From Flammeovirgaceae bacterium (lineage in GTDB: Bacteria > Bacteroidota > Bacteroidia > Cytophagales > Cyclobacteriaceae), in NCBI GenBank assembly GCA_023251155.1, contig JAHEZH010000052.1, positions 1-33,447 on the forward strand: a stretch of DNA of 33,447 nt, given 5' to 3'. The notes under the pieces were generated by a model. It had not been told where the DNA came from, did not search any database, and saw nothing but the letters and a program-made list of their open reading frames with translations. Positions within the stretch are counted from its first letter, which is position 1. Each line of letters begins with the position of its first letter. A program made the translations under genes and the position numbers. This document shows, in pieces, positions 26,544-33,447 of the stretch.

Positions 26544-28199
26544 CTAATTAGTCGACTGGGCCATCAGGTAATTAAAATCGTTGATCAGTAACGAATCACT
26601 GGGTGCCTTCGCTTTCTGCTGATATACTGAACCATCGCGCGAGAGCAATACAAAAGAAGGAGCTTCTTTTATTTTCATGGAGCGGGCCAATGCCGACTGG
26701 CTACCGATACGATAGTTAATGATTCCATCGGCAAACAGCGAATACTTCTGCACATTACTTTGCCATTGTTCTGCATTGTCATCCAGCGAAAGAAGGATAA
26801 ACGTGATCTTGTTCCGGTATTGGTGCTGCAGTCGCTTGGCCAATTCCAGTTCTTTTAAGTACGGCTGAAAATCACCCGACCAGAATAACAGATAAAGAAT
26901 GCGTTGTCCTTTGCTGTCTTCCTTCAGCCAGGTAAATTTCTTCTCTCCTTCATCACCACCATCACGCACATTCAGTTCATATTGCCGGTAGCGTTCGAAT
27001 TGTTTATTCAACGAAGCGCCACCGCCCAGATCACTGATAATTGTATTTTCCAATGGTGTCGTCTTCAATAATGTGTGCGATGACCAGAATGCCGAGTCAT
27101 ACGGGATGGAAAACAAATCTTTCTTATTGGGCAGATGGGTGATGAACTTGTTCTGCTCGCCATCTTTAATCTCCACCGACACCATCTCAATATGAAAAAC
27201 ATGTGCATTACCTCCCCCGGCAAGATTTTCCCCCTCGCGAACCAGGTGATAGGGGTAATAAAATCCATTCTGCTTACGGTAATACACCGAGGTCTTAATG
27301 GTATTGCCGCCTTCCGTCTTCGTATCTTCTGCCTTGACAAATGCATAGGTATCGGTCGTTATAAACAACGAACCTGAGGCACGGGCATAGTGCACATACT
27401 TTCCTGAAGTGGTCAGGGCCGAATCTTTTTTAGAGGTATAGTCAATCTCGTACACCTGCTGATCATCGTAGTAAGTCATTCCTTTATAGGAAAAAGAATA
27501 CTTATCAAAGTCTGCTTTGAGATTACTAACTTCCGTATACAAGGAAAGATGATCACTCTTCACGGGCATTTGATATCCTACAATATCCGCCTGTAATACA
27601 TTGGTTATGGCAATCGGCTCATGGCCCTGCGCTGCCGTTGTCTTATCAATACTTCTGCGCAGTTGTGTCACTTCTATCGCATCCTGTATTCCTGCGCGCG
27701 GCTGTAGCGTGCGGTACCCTGCATTTTTCCACACATCCACATAAGCTTCGATCAACCGGCCATACACTCCACCGTCTTTACAATAGTGGCGATAAAAAAA
27801 CTGCTGCTTGAAGGAGTGCTTCGAATAATTAGCAGGGATTGCTGCCAACGCCTTACGCAAAATCGTTTTCGGGTTAACCTCTTTGTCTGTTACCACCAGC
27901 GTATTCAGCTGCATCACAGTAGGTATTAATTGGATCGTTGCCGCTTCCTGTTTTGATTTTACAATCGTGGAAGAATACCCCAGGCAGGTAATTTTAAGCG
28001 AAAACGGTTCATGCACCATAATCGAAAATTGCCCTTCCATATTGGAACTGGTACCCTGTGCTGTTCCTTCGATTCCAATGGAAGCAAACGGAACAGGCTT
28101 ACCCGTGTCCTTGTCCAAAATAACCCCTTCCACGACCGTCTGGCCGACAGCAGCGTAACTCACGAGCAGAAAAAAGAAAACCCACCGATTCATGTTCAC
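26544..28199 (-). CDS. CarboxypepD_reg-like protein with C-terminal thioredoxin-like domain lacking CxxC
   Basis: A 551-residue exported protein. After the signal (about 1-19) comes a carboxypeptidase-regulatory-like beta sandwich (VVEGVILDKDTGKPVPFASI, about 22-100), then a beta-rich middle domain of the kind found in Bacteroidota surface proteins (about 110-370). The C-terminal 115 residues read as a TlpA/AhpC-type thioredoxin fold: the entry FWSGDFQPYLKE at 439-450 and the cis-proline strand KEAPSFVLL with Pro514. The active-site WCxxC is replaced by DFQPY (443-447), so both redox cysteines are missing. The domain is therefore unlikely to do disulphide chemistry and may bind a partner. It stands between the PAP2 gene (convergent) and the DPP-IV-like gene, which ends in a strong terminator. 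Confidence 0.8.
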   Translation of the reverse strand: MNMNRWVFFFLLVSYAAVGQTVVEGVILDKDTGKPVPFASIGIEGTAQGTSSNMEGQFSIMVHEPFSLKITCLGYSSTIVKSKQEAATIQLIPTVMQLNTLVVTDKEVNPKTILRKALAAIPANYSKHSFKQQFFYRHYCKDGGVYGRLIEAYVDVWKNAGYRTLQPRAGIQDAIEVTQLRRSIDKTTAAQGHEPIAITNVLQADIVGYQMPVKSDHLSLYTEVSNLKADFDKYSFSYKGMTYYDDQQVYEIDYTSKKDSALTTSGKYVHYARASGSLFITTDTYAFVKAEDTKTEGGNTIKTSVYYRKQNGFYYPYHLVREGENLAGGGNAHVFHIEMVSVEIKDGEQNKFITHLPNKKDLFSIPYDSAFWSSHTLLKTTPLENTIISDLGGGASLNKQFERYRQYELNVRDGGDEGEKKFTWLKEDSKGQRILYLLFWSGDFQPYLKELELAKRLQHQYRNKITFILLSLDDNAEQWQSNVQKYSLFADGIINYRIGSQSALARSMKIKEAPSFVLLSRDGSVYQQKAKAPSDSLLINDFNYLMAQSTN

Positions 28200-28284
28200 T
28201 TCTCTTTCTTTTCTAGTCCACTAAAATCCACATCAATCGTTTGTGAATCATTACTTTCAAAACGATTATCCAATTATACTTTTT

Positions 28285-28329
28285 TTACAAAAAAAAACAA
28301 AAGGTCATGTACCGAAGCACATGACCTTT
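28285..28329 (-). terminator. Rho-independent terminator of the DPP-IV-like gene, UUCG loop
   Basis: On the minus strand the arms 28300-28310 and 28319-28329 form 11 exact pairs around an 8-base interval that adds a G-U and a C-G pair closed by UUCG. The stem is followed by TTTTG and a run of nine T. It starts 31 bases after the stop at 28360 and separates that gene from the one starting at 28199. Confidence 0.9.
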
Positions 28330-28359
28330 CCTCCATGATCATGGACTTTGTTTTACTGT

Positions 28360-30438
28360 CTATTCCTTATTGAGCACAAGATGTTCGATAAAAAATTCCA
28401 TCATCCGGTCGCGATCCATGGCGGTATGCCCGCGGTCTGCTCCCACCTGCACTTCAAAGCTCTTGCCTGCTTTCTGTAAAGCATTTATCAGTTGAAGTGA
28501 ATTGGATGGATGCACATTATTGTCGCTGGTACCATAGTAGATCATCAGCTTACCTTTCAGGGTAGGCGCATACGTCATCAGGCTCGATGCATCGTATCCG
28601 GCCTTGTTGTTTTCAATCAGGTTCATGAAGCGCTCGGTATAGATGTTATCATAATTTCTCCAGTCAGTAACTGCGGAGTTAGCCACCGCCACATGAAATA
28701 CTTCCGGGTGACGAAGCAAACTGGTGGCCGCGGTAGTACCACCGTAGGAAGTTCCGTACACCCCCACCTTGGTCTTGTCAAAGTACGCGCGAGTGTACAG
28801 CGACTTAATTCCTTCCGCGAAGTCATCCATCTCTACGATCCCCAGGTTGCCATACAACACATCCAGCATTTTCTTTCCACGCCCACCTACATTTCGTCCA
28901 TCGATGTTGGCGACCAGAAAACCGTACTCTGTCAATACATCGGGGGTAGTAAATGTCTCACGAAAGGCATTGGTAGCCGGGCCACCGTAATTACTCAGAA
29001 TGAGCGGATACTTTTTATTCGGATCGAAGTTGGAAGGGAAATGCAACATGCCATGCAATTGCGTTTTACCATCGGCAGAAGTAAACGTAAACACTTCCAC
29101 TTTTTTCAGCCCCAGCGAATTAAACTTGGTGAGATCACTTTTAGCCAGTTCAAATACGATTTTTCCTTTGCTGTCCACCAGGTTGGTGAAAGGCGCTATG
29201 TCATGGGTCTGGGCCACATCGACAAAGTATTTTCCTGTAGGTGAAATCGTCACACTGTGGTTATAGGCAGGATCGGTGAGGCGTACATCTTTAGTGCCGT
29301 CCAGCTTTACGCGATGCAGCTGCATCTTCATGTGGTTATCGCTGCTGCGCGCGAGATAGTAGACCACGCCTTCTTTTTCGTCTACTTTCACAATGCGGCT
29401 TACTTCAAAGGCGTGCCGGGTCAATGTCGTAATCAGTTTACCACTCCAGTCGTACACGTAATAGTTATTAAAACCGCTCCGCTCTGATGCCCAGATGAAC
29501 CGTTTGCCATCCTTGAGTACATATAGCTCAGGTGTGTTCTTTACATAACTTGCCTTCCACTCTTCACGCACGACGGTTCTTGTCTTCCCGGTAATGGGAT
29601 CAGCCGCTGCATACTCCATGACGTCCTGCTTACGATTGGTACGATGGAAGAGCAATTCGGCACCCGATGGCGACCAGTCGATACCATACAGGTAAGTACC
29701 CACCTCATTATCGCTGTACGGTTTACCATCGCGCACATCGAGAGTTACGGTACGTTTGGTGGACAGATCAAAAACCAGAATATCCACAGGGAGATTGGTG
29801 GCTCCTACTTTTGGATAGGCTTCAATCTCTACTGAATCCTGTAAGTTCAATTGGTTATACAATACATAGTATTTCTTAGCCGCTTTTTCTTCAAAGCGAT
29901 AGAAGGCTATCTTCTTACTATCGGGCGACCACCACATGGCAGTGCGCTGGCCGAGTTCTTCGCCATACACCCATGTCGCTATACCGTACTTGATTTGTGT
30001 TTCATCGTTGCCATCCATAGTGATCTGGGTGGCGTTGCTCCCATCCGGGTTACTGATCCACATATTGCGGTCCTTCGTATACGCCTTCCATTTTCCGTCA
30101 GGCGAATCGGCGGATGAAAACTGACGACCACGCTCAGGGCCACGCATCATTCTGCGATCCTGCTTAGGGGCTTCGCCCAGTTCGATTGATTTCTTTTCTG
30201 CCACGTGATGTGTGTATTTCTTCCCATCCAATACATAGTCAAATGAAGAACCATCTTCCTTCCACGTCACCGCCAGCTCTCCTGACTTGTACGAATTTCT
30301 TATTTCAGGAGCTACCTTAGTGAATTGCTCATAGCCCGGCATTTTCTTGAGGCGATCCTGAGCAGCCGCAGTACCGACCGAAGCAATGATCAGAACCAGA
30401 TATGCCCTGCCTATATACTTCCCACATTTCAAAAACAT
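28360..30438 (-). CDS. DPP-IV-like S9 serine peptidase
   Basis: A 692-residue exported peptidase. A signal peptide (about 1-26) is followed by the DPP-IV N-terminal beta-propeller (about 90-440). It carries the paired glutamates in TWVYGEELGQRTAMWW that in DPP-IV hold the substrate amino terminus. The catalytic alpha/beta hydrolase domain has Ser564 (GTSYGG), Asp639 (GTSDNNVH) and His671 (DRGHTAMD). It should cleave X-Pro or X-Ala dipeptides from peptide N-termini in the periplasm. Length is within the range for bacterial DPP-IV. It is monocistronic, with a terminator after it and an inverted repeat just before its start. A second S9 gene lies 0.5 kb upstream in the same direction. Confidence 0.92.
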   Translation of the reverse strand: MFLKCGKYIGRAYLVLIIASVGTAAAQDRLKKMPGYEQFTKVAPEIRNSYKSGELAVTWKEDGSSFDYVLDGKKYTHHVAEKKSIELGEAPKQDRRMMRGPERGRQFSSADSPDGKWKAYTKDRNMWISNPDGSNATQITMDGNDETQIKYGIATWVYGEELGQRTAMWWSPDSKKIAFYRFEEKAAKKYYVLYNQLNLQDSVEIEAYPKVGATNLPVDILVFDLSTKRTVTLDVRDGKPYSDNEVGTYLYGIDWSPSGAELLFHRTNRKQDVMEYAAADPITGKTRTVVREEWKASYVKNTPELYVLKDGKRFIWASERSGFNNYYVYDWSGKLITTLTRHAFEVSRIVKVDEKEGVVYYLARSSDNHMKMQLHRVKLDGTKDVRLTDPAYNHSVTISPTGKYFVDVAQTHDIAPFTNLVDSKGKIVFELAKSDLTKFNSLGLKKVEVFTFTSADGKTQLHGMLHFPSNFDPNKKYPLILSNYGGPATNAFRETFTTPDVLTEYGFLVANIDGRNVGGRGKKMLDVLYGNLGIVEMDDFAEGIKSLYTRAYFDKTKVGVYGTSYGGTTAATSLLRHPEVFHVAVANSAVTDWRNYDNIYTERFMNLIENNKAGYDASSLMTYAPTLKGKLMIYYGTSDNNVHPSNSLQLINALQKAGKSFEVQVGADRGHTAMDRDRMMEFFIEHLVLNKE

Positions 30439-30451
30439 AAATTGTTGTTTT

Positions 30452-30484
30452 ATTAGGTTTAGTTAAATCGAGGTTAAACCTAAT
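30452..30484. promoter_or_regulatory. 10-bp inverted repeat before the DPP-IV-like gene
   Basis: The arms ATTAGGTTTA (30452-30461) and TAAACCTAAT (30475-30484) are exact complements separated by 13 bases. The right end lies 46 bases and the left end 14 bases before the ATG at 30438. The position suits an operator or a leader hairpin that limits ribosome access. No -7 box was clearly recognised beside it. Confidence 0.4.
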
Positions 30485-30934
30485 GGGTGTAGGTGAAGAA
30501 AAAAAGGGAAACCATCATTTTGGGTAGCCGGAATGGGATAAGTGGTGTTAAAGCTACAGGCAAAATCAAATCGCTTGAGATGTATCGCTTTCAGACCGTA
30601 GCTGAAGTCAGTATCTAACTTCATTTACTTTACCGTCACCCGTTTCATATCTTTATTGGCATTGACCATCAGTACACCCTGGCAGGGTTTCATTCAAGTA
30701 TTTTTCCGGTGAAGCGAGGCAAGAATTGATAGAGATACCCTTTTGTATTGCAATACCATTTATTGCCTACAAGGGTAGGTTCTTGATTTGGAATCATTTA
30801 TTACTCCCACCGTTCCAACGAAAATAGTTTAAATACGAGACCGGAAACACTTTTCTTAGAATGTGTACTTGAAAGCGAATCGCTCCGTTACCTCAACTAA
30901 ATAACCTTTTCATAATAAACCCTCTCCGATAGTT
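30485..30934. other. Gene-poor interval between two S9 peptidase genes
   Basis: About 450 bases without a convincing gene. The minus strand holds a 35-codon open frame (MIPNQEPTLVGNKWYC..., ending about 30692) preceded directly by two in-frame stops, and the possible sorting-domain relic listed separately. No hairpin with a T-run was seen for the S9 gene that ends at 30935. Confidence 0.5.
30625..30702 (-). pseudogene. Possible relic of a type IX secretion C-terminal sorting domain
   Basis: On the minus strand the frame ending at TAA 30625-30627 reads VLMVNANKDMKRVTVK. In another frame the bases just before read LNETLPG. Joined, they resemble the closing pattern of type A sorting domains (L-x-P-G-V-Y-x-V-x ... 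K-x-V-V-K). A frame change would be needed, and no body of a protein is left upstream. This is a short match and may be chance. Confidence 0.3.
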
Positions 30935-33049
30935 TCATTTCTTCATGAGTTGCTTTGCAAAATAAGCTGCTATCGCTTCATCCACTTTCAATACATTGCT
31001 ATGTTTCATCCAGTGATGCGTATCATCGACAATGACCAGTGTTTCCATGGATACACCTTTCTTTTCCAATCTTCGTACCAGATCGGTACTTTGATTGAAA
31101 CGTACATTGCGGTCATCATCACCATGAATAATCAACACCGGTGATGTCCAGGTGCTGACGTAAGCTACAGGTGATGACTGCCATGCCACCTCAATGGCTT
31201 TCTGTAAGTCGGGGGCCTTTTCATATTTGTCTGCGGGCGCAATTAATGCTGCCCTGCCGGTAACAAAGTCATGTACTCCATGAATATCGACACCGGCAGC
31301 AAATAACTTACTATCGCGCCCCAGCGCCAATGCAGTAAGAAACCCGCCATACGATCCACCATAGATTCCAATGCGGGATGCATCTACCTGTGATTGTTTA
31401 CTTAGCCACTCTCCCGCTGCCTTGATATCGAGGTATTCTGACGCACCTGACATACCTGCATTAGCGGGCTGGTGAAAGTCAAATCCATAACCAATACCCA
31501 GGCGGTAGTTGACCGCCAGTACAACATAGCCTAAACTTGTTAAGTACTGATTCATGGCATACGCATTGGAATAATAATCAGAGTAATTCCATCCTAACAG
31601 CATCTGGCGTGGCGGGCCACCGTGTACATATACAATAGCGGGCTTCTTTACATTGCTGGCTGCGGGTTCAAACAGATCGGCATGCACAGTCACCCCATCA
31701 CTTGCCTTGAAAGTCACTTTCTTTGGTGTTACTAATTTATTCTGCGGGAAGTCTTTAGGAAGAAGATCTGCCGCGATAAGCTGAATCGCTTTCCGGCCTG
31801 ATCCACTTAACGGCAATACGGATGGTAAAGGGGGGCGTTGCGCTGTAGCGCTAATGAAGGCAAGTGTTGATCCATCACCGGTGATAACGGGAGTCCACTC
31901 TAATCCAACTCCGGGAGTGAGCACTTCCATGGCCGCTTTATCCACGGGCACACGTACAGCATGTCTTCGGTCGAGATCCAGGGCATCGGGGCCCGTGTTG
32001 GCACTGAAAGTGAGCCACTTTTTATCCGCACTTAATCGAATATGTTCGGCCATGAAGTTACCTGGTGTGAGCAGCAACTCTTTTCCTCCTTTGTCCGAAA
32101 TGGAATACAAATGCGGCCAGCCATCCTGATAAGAAAGAAACACAATACGATCAGCCGCCCAGTGAAGATTGACACCTCCATGTGTCGTAGGGTAGGATCC
32201 TCGTAATGTCGCCGGGGATTGATAGAGTGGAGTGGCCTTGCCGGTGGCTACATCCGCTGTCCATATTGACCATGGGTTATGCCTGCGTGTCAGTAATGAA
32301 TCTGGTGCACCACCGGCACCCGGAGTGCGAACGAAAACAATTTTACTTCCATCTGGCGACCATCGGGGTGATCCGTCCCGTGTGAAGCCCGGTGCTATCC
32401 ATTGAACAGGTGTTTCCGCATGGGTAAACACCCCAATGATGGAATGATCCGTGCGTGAAGAAACAAAAGCTAATCGGGAACCATCGGGCGACCATTCCAA
32501 TGCACCTGCATTTGCGCGGGTAGTGAATAAACTTTTCGCTGCAGCCGAACCATCTACCGGAACAGTAAACACTTGCCCTCCTTTTATGAATGCCACCACA
32601 TCATTCTTTGGCGAGATCGATGGTTCATCGGCTTCTGCCAATGACTTTGCTTCCCCTCCGGCAAAAGGAACACTGATGATCTGCACTTTGAAGGGAATGG
32701 CTGTGAAACCCGGATTGACCGGCAGTGCATCATCCCAATTGGAACCATGATCACCACCCCGCACAAACACAACCCACTTGCCATCGTCAGAAATTGAAAG
32801 ACTGGAGATCTCCTGTCCGTCATCCACATTGTACTGAGTGAGTCTTCGTGCTTTAAATTCCGGGCCTTCCGCTACATAAACGTTGCGCTTGCCTTGTTCA
32901 TCCACCGCCCACGCCAGCTTTGTTCCTTGTGATGATGCTGTTAATTCTGCAGGGAACGGATAGCTCCTCACCGACTCCAGGTTAAAGGATTGTGCGAATG
33001 TATTCGTGCCGAAGGCAAGGAGGACTAAAACGAGAATGTTCTTAAACAT
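30935..33049 (-). CDS. S9-family prolyl-oligopeptidase-like serine peptidase with TolB-like propeller
   Basis: A 704-residue exported protein. The signal (about 1-19, ending FAQS) is followed by TolB/PD40-type propeller blades, seen as repeated SPDGSRLAFVSSRTD, SPDGSKIVFVRT and LSADKKWLTFSANTG units (about 40-430). The catalytic domain (about 445-704) has Ser566 (GGSYGG), Asp646 (HGDDDRNV) and His678 (DDTHHW). It lacks the paired-glutamate helix of DPP-IV, so it is closer to acylaminoacyl-peptidase/S9C types that cut short peptides in the periplasm. It stands 0.5 kb upstream of the DPP-IV-like gene with no shared operon signs. Confidence 0.9.
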   Translation of the reverse strand: MFKNILVLVLLAFGTNTFAQSFNLESVRSYPFPAELTASSQGTKLAWAVDEQGKRNVYVAEGPEFKARRLTQYNVDDGQEISSLSISDDGKWVVFVRGGDHGSNWDDALPVNPGFTAIPFKVQIISVPFAGGEAKSLAEADEPSISPKNDVVAFIKGGQVFTVPVDGSAAAKSLFTTRANAGALEWSPDGSRLAFVSSRTDHSIIGVFTHAETPVQWIAPGFTRDGSPRWSPDGSKIVFVRTPGAGGAPDSLLTRRHNPWSIWTADVATGKATPLYQSPATLRGSYPTTHGGVNLHWAADRIVFLSYQDGWPHLYSISDKGGKELLLTPGNFMAEHIRLSADKKWLTFSANTGPDALDLDRRHAVRVPVDKAAMEVLTPGVGLEWTPVITGDGSTLAFISATAQRPPLPSVLPLSGSGRKAIQLIAADLLPKDFPQNKLVTPKKVTFKASDGVTVHADLFEPAASNVKKPAIVYVHGGPPRQMLLGWNYSDYYSNAYAMNQYLTSLGYVVLAVNYRLGIGYGFDFHQPANAGMSGASEYLDIKAAGEWLSKQSQVDASRIGIYGGSYGGFLTALALGRDSKLFAAGVDIHGVHDFVTGRAALIAPADKYEKAPDLQKAIEVAWQSSPVAYVSTWTSPVLIIHGDDDRNVRFNQSTDLVRRLEKKGVSMETLVIVDDTHHWMKHSNVLKVDEAIAAYFAKQLMKK

Positions 33050-33264
33050 AAGCTATCGGGTTGAAGAGTAGTTCGGGTTTTAAATAGTGCATCGCCACGA
33101 AGATGCTGAAGCATGACTAATGCAATAGTGAAAGATAAAATAACAATTTGAAAAAGACCGAATTTGACTAGTTGAAAATGAAGAGAACCCTCAGTCACCC
33201 GTCCATGCAACCGATACCACCTTCATTCATTTACCTAATCATCTCCTTTCAACCCTTTCAATTG

Positions 33265-33447
33265 CTATGTATTGCGCAATGCATTAATCTTCTCCGATGC
33301 TTCTTTCTCCGTCATGGTAGACATCAGAATCCAGTTTACATCGTCAATCTGCAAGGGCGTATACGCACTGAGCAAACTTCCTTTATGACTCTGATCTACC
33401 TGTGTGCCCGTCTGGCCGCGCAGTGCTCTGGATGAAGAATCATTTTT
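33265..33447 (-). CDS. C-terminal end of a dCACHE-like sensor protein, cut by window edge
   Basis: The 60 visible codons end in a TAG at 33265-33267. The segment GSLLSAYTPLQIDDVNWILM followed by STMTEKEASEKINALRN is typical of the membrane-distal end of double-CACHE extracytoplasmic sensors, found before the second membrane helix of chemoreceptors and of adenylate or guanylate cyclases. Here the frame stops after LRNT, exactly where that helix normally begins, and no helix or HAMP domain follows in any frame directly behind. It may be a truncated gene or a sensor that ends outside the membrane. The rest lies beyond the right edge. The interval 33050-33264 towards the S9 gene holds no convincing gene. 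Confidence 0.6.
   Translation of the reverse strand, partial: KNDSSSRALRGQTGTQVDQSHKGSLLSAYTPLQIDDVNWILMSTMTEKEASEKINALRNT

Noticed and set aside
33025-33210. A 61-codon minus-strand open frame with a hydrophobic segment (VILSFTIALVML) overlapping the start of the S9 gene
   Set aside because: It could be a small membrane protein or a leftover helix of the truncated sensor, but it overlaps the next gene by 25 bases in another frame, and no start signal or family match is visible.

Overview
The window reads as chromosomal DNA of a Bacteroidota bacterium, most likely a free-living member of the Cytophagales (this rank is inference). The pointers are TAnnTTTG-type promoters, weak or absent Shine-Dalgarno sequences, many lipoproteins, a CarboxypepD_reg-like/thioredoxin-like surface protein, an AraC-TPR membrane regulator, a GH3 / sugar-phosphate-isomerase-like / SBF transporter cluster, two S9 peptidases, and an lptE-secG-groES-groEL neighbourhood. 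No tRNA, rRNA, CRISPR array, insertion sequence or phage gene was seen.

Left part (1-6.0 kb, minus strand): a truncated novel STAND ATPase lies downstream of a 1055-residue fusion of an NTT-type nucleotide-carrier-like membrane domain, HEAT repeats and a degenerate cyclic-nucleotide-binding-like domain. Then come an OmpH/Skp chaperone with its own promoter and terminator, an acidic conserved hypothetical protein and a gamma-carbonic-anhydrase-like hexapeptide protein.

Housekeeping block (6.1-14.1 kb, mostly plus): miaB, a sigma-54 activator without receiver domain and lptE form a tight operon from a recognisable promoter whose -33 element overlaps a perfect palindrome. An opposite-strand DoxX-like gene, broken by a one-base frameshift, follows one base after lptE. 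Then come a TPR-like protein gene with a GTG start, secG and its terminator, an opposite-strand hypothetical gene, and groES-groEL with a terminator. The theme is envelope biogenesis and protein folding or export.

Accessory part (14.1-26.5 kb): a TerB-like protein and a secreted M20 peptidase (plus strand) face a minus-strand series. In transcription order this runs: membrane-anchored AraC/TPR regulator, NTF2-like lipoprotein, SBF-family transporter, sugar phosphate isomerase/epimerase-like protein, GH3 glycosidase lipoprotein, strong terminator. This looks like a glycan or glycoside uptake and degradation unit with its regulator. Divergent from the regulator is an ankyrin-repeat lipoprotein, followed by an acyltransferase-3 membrane protein, an unknown lipoprotein and a secreted PAP2 phosphatase.

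Right part (26.5-33.4 kb, minus strand): a carboxypeptidase-regulatory/thioredoxin-like fusion whose CxxC motif is lost, a DPP-IV-like S9 peptidase with a long inverted repeat before its start, a gene-poor 0.5 kb gap with a possible relic of a type IX secretion sorting domain, a second S9 peptidase with TolB-like propeller, and the C-terminal end of a dCACHE-like sensor that stops where its second membrane helix would be expected.

The items most worth a second look are the cysteine-less thioredoxin-like domain, the carrier-HEAT-CNB fusion beside a STAND ATPase, the frameshifted DoxX gene, the receiver-less sigma-54 activator inside the miaB-lptE operon, and the truncated sensor end. I found no clear multi-gene system that I could call new.
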